A stretch of 64,000 bases of DNA from NCBI RefSeq assembly GCF_030445035.2, contig NC_080677.1:156551169-156615168 (forward strand), written 5' to 3'. Positions 12,576 through 23,642 of the stretch are shown here, in pieces; position 1 is the stretch's first letter; each line of letters starts with the position of its first letter. The DNA is from Dasypus novemcinctus (taxonomy: Eukaryota > Chordata > Mammalia > Cingulata > Dasypodidae). The translations under genes were made by a program, and so were the position numbers. Below the pieces are notes generated by a model. It had not been told where the DNA came from and searched no databases. It worked only from the letters and a program-made list of their open reading frames with translations.

Positions 12576-14141
12576 TCGTTTAATCACAACACTGCTTTCT
12601 CCCTCTCCCTACTCCTAGCGCCTTCTTACCTTCCACATATAACTAAATATGTCTATTATGTTGTACAGTTTTAAATCATAAAACTCATAACAGCCCTGTT
12701 ATTGTTAAAACCCAAGAACTGAACATGAAACAGGTTAAACGTGGAGAAAAATAAACCCTGTCACATACTAATCAAACTGTCTAATGCAAAAGACAAGAAA
12801 AGTATTCTGAAAACTGCAAGAGAAAAGTAAAGTGTTCTGTGCAAGGAAATCCCAATTAGATTGAGTACCAATTCTCCGGAGAAACCACAGAGGCAGGAAG
12901 GTAGTGGGCTGAAATATTTAAAGTGCTGAAAGAAAACAGTTGCCAACCAAGAATTTATATCTGGTGAGACTTTCTTTCAAAAATGAGGGAAAGATTAAGA
13001 CATTCCCAGATAAACAAAAGCTGAGGGAATTCATCATCATTAGAACTGCCCTACAAGCAATGCTAACAGGACTTCTTCAGACTGAAAAGAACGGACACGA
13101 GACATTGGTTCAAAGCTGCACAAAAAAATAACCTCCAGTAAAGGTAACCATTTGGGTAAATATATATGCCAGTAATATGTATTGTACTTTGGGGGCATGT
13201 AACTTCACTTCTTATTTCCTATAGGTGCTAAAATGCAGATGCATGAAAAGTAATGTAAATCTATGGATTTAGACATACAATGTACAAAGATATAACTTAT
13301 AACAAGTCACAAAAAGGTGGGGGGTATGGAAGAATATGAAAACATTGTATGTTTGTGCTATTGAAGTCAAATTGGTATCAAATCAAATATGATTGTTATA
13401 TTTTTTAGAATGTTAATTATTAGCCCCATGATAACCACAGGGAAATTATACGAAAACTATATCCAGATTTGAATAAGAAGGGATTCAATATGTTACAATA
13501 CAAAAAATCAAATAAATATAGAAGGAAGCATTAACAGAAGAATTGAGGGATCAAAAAAAAGTGTAAGATTTACAAAGACTAAATAGTGATATATGGCAGA
13601 AGAAAATACTGAATTAGCAGTAATGACTTTAAATGTAAATGGGTTGTGTATATTCTAGGTTGTATATATGGTACTAGAATAAAAAAATTTTTAATGTAAA
13701 TGGATTAAACTCTCCAGTCAAAAGGCAGAGATTGGCAGAATGGATTAAAAAAGCATGACTCAACTATATGCTGTTTACAAGACACTTGCCTAAATTCAAA
13801 GACATAAGTAGGTTGAGAGTGAAAAGTTGGAAAAAAGTATACCATGCAAGTAGTAACCAAAAGAGAGCTGAGGTAGCTATCCTGATATCAGATAAAATAG
13901 GCTTTAAATCAAAAACTGTAATGAGGGACCAAGACAGTCTTTATATACTGATAAAGGGGTCAATTCAACAAGACTGGTAATAATTGTAACCACAGATGCA
14001 CCAATAGCAGAAACCCAAAATATATGAAGCAAATACTTGAAGGAAAAAATAGTTCTACATTAGTAGTCAGAAACTGTAATGCACCACTTTCAATTGTGGA
14101 ACAGACAGAACACATAGACAGAAGATCAGTAAGAAAATACA

Positions 14142-14277
14142 GGGAAACAGACATGGCTCAACTGATAGAGTGTCCGCCTACCATATGGAGGGTCCAGGGT
14201 TCAAACCCCAGGGCCTACTAACCCATGTGGTGGGTCAGGGAAAGAAATAAGTAAAATCTTTAAAATAAAAAAAAGGA
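14142..14277 (+). mobile_element. DAS-type SINE, short copy inside L1
   Basis: Only the tRNA-like head and tail are present. The 11-bp target duplication AAGAAAATACA is at 14131-14141 and 14278-14288. Confidence 0.9.
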
Positions 14278-14546
14278 AAGAAAATACAAGACTTGAACAC
14301 TACCCTAAATCAACTAGCCTAACAGACATATATAGGACACTTCACCCAACAACAACATATTACACATTCTTCTCAAGTGCACATGGATCGTTCTCCAGGA
14401 TATACCATATGTTAGGTCACAAACAATTTTCAAAAATATTGAAATCATACAATGTATCTTTTCTGATCACAACGGAATGAAACTAGAAATCAATAACAGA
14501 GGAAGAAATGGAAAATTCACATATATGTGGAAGTTAAACCATGTTA

Positions 14547-14970
14547 TCTTTTTTTTTTTTTTAATTTATTTTTTATTTGTTTCTCTCCCCTCTCCCCACC
14601 CCTGGTTATCTGCTCTCTATGTCCATTTACTGTGTGTTCTTCTGTGCCCACTTGTATTCTTGTCAGCAGTACCAGAAATCAGTGTCTCTTTTTGTTGCAT
14701 CATCTTGCTGTGTCAGCTCTCCATGTGTGCAGTGCCACTCCTGGGCAGGCTGCGCTTTTTTCACACTGGGCGGCTCTCCCTACGAGGTGCACTCCTTATG
14801 CATGGGACTCTCCTACACAGGGGACACCCCGGCATGCCATAGCACTCCTTGCGCACATCAGCACTGCCCGTGGGCCAGCTCACCACACGGGTCAGGAGGC
14901 CCTGGGTTTGAACCCTGAACCTCCAATGTGGCAGGCAGATGCTCTATCTATTGAGCCAAATCCACTTCCC
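14547..14970 (-). mobile_element. DAS-type SINE, full length, inside L1
   Basis: The reverse copy starts with a T-run and is flanked by AAACCATGTTA at 14536-14546 and 14971-14981. It splits the L1 reading. Confidence 0.93.
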
Positions 14971-15601
14971 AAACCATGTTACCTTAAACAACTAATGGGT
15001 TAAAGTGGAAATCACAAGAGAAATTAGGAAATACCTTCAGGTGAATGAACATAAAAAATACAACATATCAAAACTTATGGGGATTTAGCAAAAGCAGTAC
15101 TGAGAGGGAAATTCATAGTTCTAAATGCTTACATTAAAAAAAAAATTTTCAAACCAGAGACCTAACTTCAAAACTGGGAGAACTATGAAAGAAGATCAAA
15201 CAAAACCCAAAGCTAGCAAAAGGAAGGAAATAGCAAAGATTAAAGAGGAGATAAATGGAACAGAGAATTTTTTTAAAATAGACTCAACAAAACCAAAAGA
15301 TAGTTCTTTGAAACACTAAATAAAATTGGCAAACTTTTAGCTAACCTGATGAAGAAAAAGGAGAAAGCAAATAGCTAAAATTAGAATGAAAACAGGGATA
15401 TTACTACCAAACCCAGTGAAATATAAAAGACTGTATGAGGATACCATGAAAAACAAATTAGATAACTTAGATTAAATGGACAAATCCCTAGAAAGAAACT
15501 ACTTTCTTTCTAAAAAGAAAACTAAAACTGCCTCAAGAAATAGAAGATCTCAACAAACCAATAATTAGTGAAGAGATAGAGTCAATAATCAAAAAACTTC
15601 C

Positions 15602-16186
15602 TGTGGCAGTTTGATATTATTGATGAATTCCTAAAAGAAATATTGATTATGTTTGTAAACTGATCTGTTCCTCCGGGTGTGATAGCCTTTGATTGTATTA
15701 AATTCAGAGGTTTCATTTTTACTTGGTTAAATTAAAATTAAGGAAAAAAATTAAGATTAAGGCTTTGATTCAGTAGAACATTGAGCATCCACCCCCTTGG
15801 TGGGCAGACACTCACACAGAGGAGAGAACTTAGTTTTGATGCTGGAGCCCTGGGGGGAGAGAGCCAAGCCATTCACCTGATAGTTTACAGCTGGCCTCAT
15901 GGAGAGAGCAGAACAGCTAAGCAGAACAGAAAGAGATGAGCCCCAGGAGGTGAGACAAGCTTTAGGAAGAAGCTGGGACCATGGAGCCGGAAGAGGAAGA
16001 GGAAGACTGAATCCTCACAGAGACTGGCAACAATCTTGCTCCAACACATGGCAACAGATTTTGGTGAGAGAAGTAACTAATTTTATGGCCTTGTGACTAT
16101 ACGCTTCTACCCCAAATAAGTACCCTTTATAAAAGCCAACAGATTTCTGGTACTCAGCATCAGCACCCCTTTGTCTGACTAACATA
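15602..16186 (+). mobile_element. Solo LTR, ERVL/MaLR-like, family A (copy 1)
   Basis: The element runs TGTGGCAGTTTGATATT to CTGACTAACATA, 585 bp. A poly(A)-signal-like AATAAG and a TATAAAA word lie near its 3' end. Its two ends match, in reverse, those of the elements at 19861 and 42281. The flanks CTTCC and TCTCC are a weak target duplication. It lies within the L1. Confidence 0.75.
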
Positions 16187-16196
16187 TCTCCCAAAA

Positions 16197-16321
16197 TTGG
16201 GGAGCAGATGTAGCTAAGTGGTTGAATGCCTGCTTTCTATATATGAGGTCCTAGGTTCCATCTCCAGTACCTCCTAAAAATTAAATAAATAAGTAAAATA
16301 AAATAAAAATAAAAATAAACC
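16197..16321 (+). mobile_element. Short DAS-like SINE next to solo LTR
   Basis: It opens GGGGAGCAGATGTAGCT and has a head-only body with an A/T-rich tail. The flanks TCTCCCAAAA and CTCCCCAAAA are a likely imperfect target duplication. Confidence 0.8.
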
Positions 16322-17148
16322 CTCCCCAAAAGAAAAAGCCCCGGACCAGATGGCTTCAGAAGGGAATTTTACCAAACATTCCAAGAAGTCATAATACCAC
16401 TCCTGCTTAAACTCTTCCAAAAAAAACTGAAGAGGATGAAACACTACCTAATTCATTCTATGAGACCAACATCACTATCACACCAAAATGGTGAGATAAA
16501 GAGATAAAGAGATCATAAGAAAAGAAAATCACAGACCAGTATCTCTTGTGAATGTAGATGGGGAAATCCTCAACAAAATACTAGCAAACCCTACAACATA
16601 TTAAACTAATTATACACCATGATCAAGTGACATTTATCCCAGGTATCAAGAGTAGTTCAACATAAGAAAGTCAATTAATGTAATGCACCATATTAACAGA
16701 ATGAAGGAAGAAAAATCACATGATCATCATGCTGGAAAAGGCATTTGACAAAATCCACCACCACTTCTTGATAAAAACATTTAGAAAGCTTGGAATAGAA
16801 TGAAGCTTCCTCAACCTGATAAATGGCATATATGAAAAACCCACAGCTGATATCACATTCAACAGTGAAAGACTGAAAATTTTCCTCTAAGAACAAGAAC
16901 AAGACAAGGATGCCCATTGTCAACCCTGTTATTCAACATTGTTCTGGAAGTTCTAGCCAAAGCAAGTAGGCAAGAAAAAGAAGTAAAAGGCAGCCAAACA
17001 GGAAAGGAAGAAGTAAAACTTTCCCTATTTGCAGAACACATGATTCTACAGGCAGAAAATCCTGAAAAATCAACAACAAAGCTCCTAGAGCTAATAAATG
17101 AATTCAGCAGAATGTGGAGTACAAGATCCTCACTCAAAAATCCCTGGT

Positions 17149-17360
17149 GGGGAGCAGATGTGGCTCAAGCAGTTGAGAACCTACCTTCCACATAGAAGGT
17201 CCTGGGTTCAGTTCCTGGTGCCTCCTGAAAAAACAAAAACAAACAAGCAAACAAATGAAATAACCAACTCAGGGGAACCAATGTGGTTCAGTGGTTGAGT
17301 GCCAGCTTCCCACATATGAGGTCTTGGGTTCAACTCCTGGCTCCAGTACCTAAAAAAAAA
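17149..17360 (+). mobile_element. Two short DAS-like SINE monomers in direct tandem
   Basis: Two head-type units (about 17149-17262 and 17263-17360), each with its own B-box-like GGGTTC(A/G) segment and A-rich tail, lie head to tail within the L1. Confidence 0.85.
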
Positions 17361-17792
17361 AAAATCAATGGTAATTATATACACAAGCATTGAACAATCA
17401 GAAGAGGAAATCAAGAAAAAAATTCCATTCACCATGGCAACTAAAAGAATCAAATATCTAGGAATAAATCTAACCAAGGATGTAAAGGACTTGTACACAG
17501 AAAACTATAAAACATTTCTAAAATAAGTTAAAGAAAACCTAAATAAATGGAACAATATTGGATGTTCATGGATTGAAATACTAAATATTTTTAAGATGTC
17601 AATTCTACTCCAAGCAGTTTGCAAATTCAACACAATCCCAATCAAAATTCTGATAACCTTCTTTGCAGAAAAGGAAGTCAATCATCAAATTTATATGGAA
17701 GGGAAAGTGGCCCTGAATAGCCAAATCCAGTTTGAAAAAGAAAAACTAAGTTGGAGGACTCATAGTTCCTGTTCTGAAAACTTATTACAAAC

Positions 17793-18229
17793 GTATTCAT
17801 AACATGCAATGGATGCCTTAGGACATTATGGCTTAATACTCTTGAGGAACTCTTGTTTTAAAAGGCTGTAATACCACACCATCACCATCTAGTTTCCCTC
17901 CATCATAAACTATTTGGGATCAGATTCACAAAATGTTTGGGGCTGATCCATATAATGAAGCCACAGTGAGCTTACAAGTGTTCTAAAATTAAAGTATAAA
18001 ACTTACAGGTTTCGGTTGATATAATATTTAGGACTACTGGTTGTTTCTTCTGTGAACTTGAGTTATGATTCATTTTAGATAAGCAGTGAATAATACATTT
18101 AAGGGAGATCACCTTTGCACCACCTTGAAACAGAAGAATAAATTTCATTTGTCTTTCAGTTCTAGGTATTAATGGCTAATGTCATAAGATGTTTCCTAAA
18201 TAGCTCAACACTTGAAAGAATGGGTAATA
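17793..18229. other. Unclassified segment interrupting L1
   Basis: L1 sequence stops at CTTATTACAAAC and resumes at ATCAACTGATTTTTGAC, but the 437 bp between are not L1-like. It has AATAAA at 18137-18142. It replaces a short L1 part rather than simply adding to it. I could not assign a family. Confidence 0.6.
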
Positions 18230-18812
18230 GATCAACTGATTTTTGACAAGGGGGCAAGGACCACTCAATTGGGAAATAATAGTTTCTTCAAAAATGGTGC
18301 TGGGAACAATGGATATCCATATGCAAAAGAACAAAGGGAGACCCCTACCTCACACCATATACAAAAATCAACTCAAAATGAATCAAAGAGCTAAATATAA
18401 GAACCAGGACTATCAAACTCCTAGAAGAAACATAGGGAAGCATCTTTAGGACCTTGTGCTAGGCAATGATTTCTTAGATTTATACCCAAAGCACAAGAAA
18501 AAAAAGATAAATGGGACCTTACCAAAACTAAAAAGTTTTATGCCGCAAAGGACTTTATCACAAAAGTAAGATGACAGCCTACACAATAGGGAAAGATATT
18601 TGGAAACCACATACCCGGTAAGGTTTTAATATCTAGAACATATAAAGAGATCCTTCAATTCAACAATAAACAAACTAACTACCCAATTTAAAAATGGGTA
18701 AAGGACTTGAACAGACATATCTCCAAAGAAGATAGACAAATGGCCACAAAACACAAGAAAAGAAGCTCAACATCATTATCCATTAGGGAAACACAAATCA
18801 CTACCACCATGA

Positions 18813-19147
18813 GGGAAGCAGAGGTGGCTCAACCAGTTGGGCATCCCACTTGGGAGGTCCCGGGTTCAGGTGCCAGTGCTTCCTAAAAGAAGACGAGCAG
18901 ATACCACCTCCTGCTGCAAGGAGATAGACATGCCACAAGCCAGCAGATGCCACAGCCCACTGGGAGCAGATAAGGCTCAGGCCATTGGGTACTCTCCTCT
19001 CATAAAGGAGGTCCCAGGCTCGGTTCCTGGTGCCTCTTGGAGAAGATAAGTAAACAACGAGCAGACAAATGAGAGAACCATCTGGAGGATAAGACAGATA
19101 AATAAAGAAAAATAAAGTAAATAAATAAACCTTTAAAAAAAAAAAAC
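18813..19147 (+). mobile_element. Dimeric DAS-like SINE inside L1
   Basis: Two tRNA-like heads lie in one insertion (second head near 18960-19035), with a long A-rich tail. The 9-bp target duplication CCACCATGA is at 18804-18812 and 19148-19156, so this is one insertion event. Confidence 0.88.
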
Positions 19148-19860
19148 CCACCATGAAATACCATTTCATACAAACTAGAATGACTACTATTTTTTTTTAT
19201 CACAAGTGTTGGAAAGGATGTGGAGAAATAGAACATTTATTCATCATTGGTGGAGATGTAAAATGGTGCAGCCACTGTGCAAGACAGTTTAACAGTGCCT
19301 CAGAAAGTTAAGTATATAATTACCATATGACCTGGCAATCTCACTTCTAGGTATATTCCCAAAAGAATTGAAAGGACTTGAACAGATATTTTCACATCAA
19401 TGTTCATAGCAGCATTATTCACATTGCCAAAGGGTGGAAGTAGATCGTTTCCATCAGTCATTGAATGGATAAACAAAATGTAGTATATATACACACAATG
19501 GAATTTTACTCAACCCTAAAAAGGAAAGAAGTAATGATACATGTGATGGCATGAGTGAAGCTTGAAGACATCATGTTGAGTGAAATAAGCCAGACATGAA
19601 AGGACAAATATTACATGATGCCACTGCTTTGAAATAATTAGAATAAACAAACTCATAGAGTCAGAATCTAGAATATAGCTTACCAGGAGACATGGCAGAT
19701 GAAGAGAATAGGGAGTTAAGGCTTAAAATGTAGAGTTTCTATTTGGGATGATGGAAGAGTCTTGATGATGGATAAAGGTGATGGTAGCACAACATGATTA
19801 ATAGTACTGAATTGTATATTTGAATGTGGTTTAAAGTAGAAATGTTAGATTGTATATATG

Positions 19861-20440
19861 CGTACTAGTCACCCAATGGAGTGCTGATGCAAAATACCAG
19901 AAATTGGTTGGTTTTTATAAAGGGTATGTATTTGGAGTAGGAGCTTACAGATACCAGGCCATAAGGCATAAGTTACTTCCCTCACCAAAGTCTATTTCCA
20001 TATGTTAGAGCAAGATGGCTGCCGATGGCTATGAGGGTTCAGTCTTCTTGGGTTCCTCTGGGCTCAGCTCCTCTCTTTTCTCCACAAGGTCAGCTGTAGA
20101 CTATCATGTGAACAGCTCTGTCTCTCTTCCTAGGGTTTCTGCCATGTCTAAGGAGCCATCTCTAGTCCTCTGTGTTCTTCTCCTGGCTCAGGTCCTCTCT
20201 TCCTGGGGCTTGCTTCTCTTTTCTTTGCATGCTGACTTCCTCGGGCTCCAGCTTAAGACTTCAGCATCAAACTCCAACATCTGAAAATCCTCAACTCTGT
20301 CCTTTGCCATGCCTTTTATCTGTGACTCAACACCCTAATGACATGGCCTAATCAAAGCCCCAATCATAACTCACAGACCAGACTACAAACATAATCCAAT
20401 ATCTATTTTTTGGAATTCATACCCATCTCAAACTGCTATA
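19861..20440 (-). mobile_element. Solo LTR, family A (copy 2)
   Basis: It is the reverse of the family seen at 15602, 580 bp. A perfect 5-bp target duplication ATATG lies at 19856-19860 and 20441-20445. L1 3' UTR sequence resumes on the other side. Confidence 0.8.
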
Positions 20441-20679
20441 ATATGTTACTAAAATAAGTTATTAACTATAGTTAATAGTACAGTTACAAAAGTGTGTTTT
20501 CATCAATTGTAATGAATGTTCCACATCAATGCAAGGTGCTATTAATAAGGTGGTATATGGGAACCCTGTATGTTATGCATGATCTTTCTGTAAACCCATA
20601 GCTTCTCTAATAAAAAAAATAAAAATAAACAAAAGAAACCATGGAATGGAAGAGAGCTAACACTTGTTGAGCAAAGGAA

Positions 20680-20860
20680 TTCTAACATGGGCTGCCTTTC
20701 ATATCTATAAACACATTTAAACTTTACAAATATCATCCCCATGTTACAGTTGAAGAAACTTAGGCACTGAGATGGCGAATACTTTGCACAATGCCATACA
20801 TCCAGTAAATGATTACACTGAATTGGAACTCATGTGTTTTTCACTCCATGCATTTTCCCC
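20680..20860 (-). repeat. MIR SINE fragment
   Basis: ATCATCCCCATGTTACAG, GAAGAAACTTAGGCACTGAG and CATACATCCAGTAAATG follow the reverse MIR order. Confidence 0.75.
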
Positions 20861-23232
20861 AACTATAAAACCTTTTCCAAGTAGCTTCCAACAGAGGAAC
20901 TGCAGGACTCAGAAGGTGTCCTGCCAGCTCAAGAGGGAAAGGTTGCTACTTATAAAACTATTCTATTCCCCAGCAGGGAAAGGCAGCAGGAACATCTCAG
21001 AGTTTAAGTTATCCATATTTAAATAAAATCAATAAGTCAAAATTTTAGAGGGTCAACTCTATCTTCCAACATAGACCCAGGCACCAAATCTGCTCTCTTA
21101 GAATTTCTTTTAACAAATCTCTTTCCTGCTCTGCTGGCCTCTCCCTTCTCTTCCAGGCTCTGCTGCTCATCAGCATCTTGCTCCCACGGCTTTCTCTCTC
21201 TCTGCCTGCTTAGAAGGATTCCAGTATAAGCATCAAGAGCCCCCTGATTGCATTGGGTCACGCCTTCTTACCTGAAGTAACTCATCAAAAGGTCCTGCTT
21301 ATGAGGGGTTCACAACTACAGGAATGGATTAAGTTTAAGTACTTGTTTTTCTGGGCTGCATAGCTCCAAGCCACCATACCTTCATATGTTACGTTGGCTG
21401 AAAATAAAGGGAAATTATAATGTTAAAAGTAAGGACTTATCTATATGGATAGATCACCAACTATGTCCTCTGCCCTGAGAGTGATACAAAGACGATTAAG
21501 ATATAATTCCAAGCTTTTGAAAGCTAACAATCTAATTAGGAGGAGCGCACACATGGAGTGAGACTTGGCAGTTGCCCAGGGTTTTGCAGTTTACGAAATC
21601 CTTTCACATACATTATCTGTCTCAAGTCCAGCAGCTTGAAGGCCCTGCCCCTCCCGAGGCAACCCAACAAGGTGGCTTACAGGGCTTTTCCTTCCTTCGG
21701 TTCCAGGGAAGACTTGCAAGAGACTTGCCCCATGGTGCCTGGATCTGATGCAATCCGGGGAGGCTGTGCTTAGTGGCCATTTTCTAGCACAGAAGGCAAA
21801 ATGGAAAGTTGTATGTTGCTGGAGTTCGGTGGTCTATATTCCTCCACCCAAGAAGGTGGGCCAGAGGTAGCCCACCCAATATCCTCAATGCATTAATTAA
21901 ACAAACGTTTCTTGAGTATCCACTGTGGCCGGCTATGATGTTGGAAGATGGGGACACAGCAGGAATAGGACACTGCCGCTATCCTCAAGGAGCTAATGCC
22001 CAATGGGAGAAGTGAACATGGAAATAGACAAGGCAGTGCGGTTTGGTGGATGCAGTACAGTGATAGAAACAGAACGCCTGAAAGCCCTGGAGGGGCCACC
22101 AAGGAGTCAAGCAGCGTGGTAGAGGAGGTGATGTTGTAACAGGGTCTTGAAGGCCTGCAGATGGCCTGGGGGGGCTGGAGAGGAACCTTCCAAACAGAAG
22201 CAAGAGCCTGAGCACACAGTGAGAATACTACTAGCAGAGCGCCTCCGCCGTTATCATTTAATTGAGCAACTTGGGAGGCAGGAAGGAAACATTAACCCCA
22301 CTTAACAAAGGTAGGAGCTGAGCTGCAGAGCTCGCCACTTTCCCCAAAACTAAGTAGCAGGTCACCTAACTCTAGGCCCAGTGCCCTTTTATCTAAGATA
22401 ATCACAAAGCTCTGAAAATCGTGGCAATGTTGTTTCCGGGAGGAGCACCTTGGCTAGTCCAGCGAGGGAGGGAGGAGCAGCGAGCGTTCATCATTTCCTA
22501 GGGCTTAGTCACGTTGCACCTTCATCAGACCGTGAAAGGGGCCCTGGTCGTTGTGACGGCTGCCTAACCTCTAAGTCCAGGTGTCTGACAGCTAGGGAGG
22601 CCTGCTTCATCAGCAGGGCCTTCATCACGCCCCAAGGGCTACACTTTGAAATAAGAGGGGGGTTTAACTCCACACCTTTCCCATTTGGGCCCTCTTTTTC
22701 CTGCCTCTAACATGTGGATATTAGCCATCGTTCACTCCCTCCTTAGCACTTGCAGGCTCTTCTTCCTCTTCATCACTAAAGAGCCATCTTTTCTCAAAGC
22801 CTTGGAGAGCTTGGAAACATACAAAAGGCATATTTTTATATCAATCAATGTAAAAATGAATAATGCTCTTCATTGGCTGTGACAGTGTGCTAGTGAAAAA
22901 CTTGAATTTGGTACAGCTGATAGCGTCAGAGTTGGTTTGATCTGGGTCCCACCAAATCCAAAGCAACCAGTTCAAATAATCCTTTGGCTGCCAAATAGTA
23001 CAATGATGATTTACCATCACAAGAAAAAGCTAGATCAAAAAGTATTGTTATCAGTTGGTATATCAGGAGGGAAAATCCATAACTTCCCCCCAAGCCCTCC
23101 CCCCCTAAAAAAATCCAAGACATTTTTGCTTTAAAGTTTACTTTCTGGACATCAGAAAATATATAGCAAGTATTTCTTTCACTTTAGTTTTCCTCTGCTG
23201 TGACTGTTGCCCCATAGCTAAAAAGACTCCTT
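20861..23232. other. Intergenic, mostly unassigned
   Basis: It holds the MIR at 22225 and a possible ancient LINE piece around 21890-22130 (AATTAAACAAACGTTTCTTG, GGGGACACAGCAGG). The rest is unique. Confidence 0.5.
22225..22395 (-). repeat. MIR SINE fragment
   Basis: ATTAACCCCACTTAACAAAG, GCTGAGCTGCAGAGCTCGCC and GGTCACCTAACTCTAGGCCC follow a diverged reverse MIR. Confidence 0.6.
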
Positions 23233-23247
23233 AAAATACGCCGTTGT

Positions 23248-23627
23248 AGGGAAACGGACTTTGGCCCAGTGGTTAGGGCGTCCGTCTACCATATGGGAGG
23301 TCCGCGGTTCAAACCCCGGACCTCCTTGACCCGTGTGGAGCTGGCCATGCGCAGTGCTGATGCGCGCAAGGAGTGCCGTGCCACGCAGGGGTGTCCCCCG
23401 CGTGGGGCAGCCCCACGCGCAAGGAGTGCGCCCGTGAGGAAAAGCCGCCCAGCGTGAAAAGAAAGAGCAGCCTGCCCAGGAGTGGCGCCGCCCACACTTC
23501 CCGTGCCGCTGACGACAATAGAAGCGGACAAAGAAACAAGACGCAGCAAATAGACACCAAGAACAGACAACCAGGGGAGGGGGGGAATTAAATAAATAAA
23601 TAAATCTTTAAAAAAAAAAAAAAAAAA
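23248..23627 (+). mobile_element. DAS-type SINE, youngest-looking copy
   Basis: It has a perfect 15-bp target duplication (AAAATACGCCGTTGT at 23233-23247 and 23628-23642), a long pure A tail, and many preserved CpGs. The B-box-like GGTTCAAACCCC is near 23307. These signs point to a recent insertion. Confidence 0.95.
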
Positions 23628-23642
23628 AAAATACGCCGTTGT

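Larger units (their letters stand above)
12760..20635 (+). mobile_element. Old LINE-1 (L1M type), interrupted and decayed
   Basis: L1-like sequence runs in order from the ORF1 end (about 12760-13130), through the ORF2 endonuclease part (13640-14480), the reverse transcriptase part (about 16320-17590, with TTCCCTATTTGCAGAA near 17020), the C-terminal part (18230-19620) and the 3' UTR, to an A-rich end near 20620. Many stops and indels destroy every frame. It is split by SINEs at 14142, 14547, 16197, 17149 and 18813, solo LTRs at 15602 and 19861, and an unclassified segment at 17793-18229. Confidence 0.9.

Noticed and set aside
14577..15003. Three overlapping frames of 113-158 aa
   Set aside because: They are translations of a reverse-oriented SINE; the same peptide pattern recurs at 4.6, 8.7, 23.3, 35.6 and 48.5 kb.
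15602..16186. First read as a DNA transposon because its ends recur inverted elsewhere
   Set aside because: The inverted match reflects opposite orientation of whole copies; TG..CA-type ends, the 5-bp duplications of its relatives and the late poly(A)-like signal fit a solo LTR better.
23248..23340. tRNA-like A/B-box segment
   Set aside because: It is the head of a SINE with target duplications and a poly(A) tail, repeated many times in the window; not a tRNA gene.
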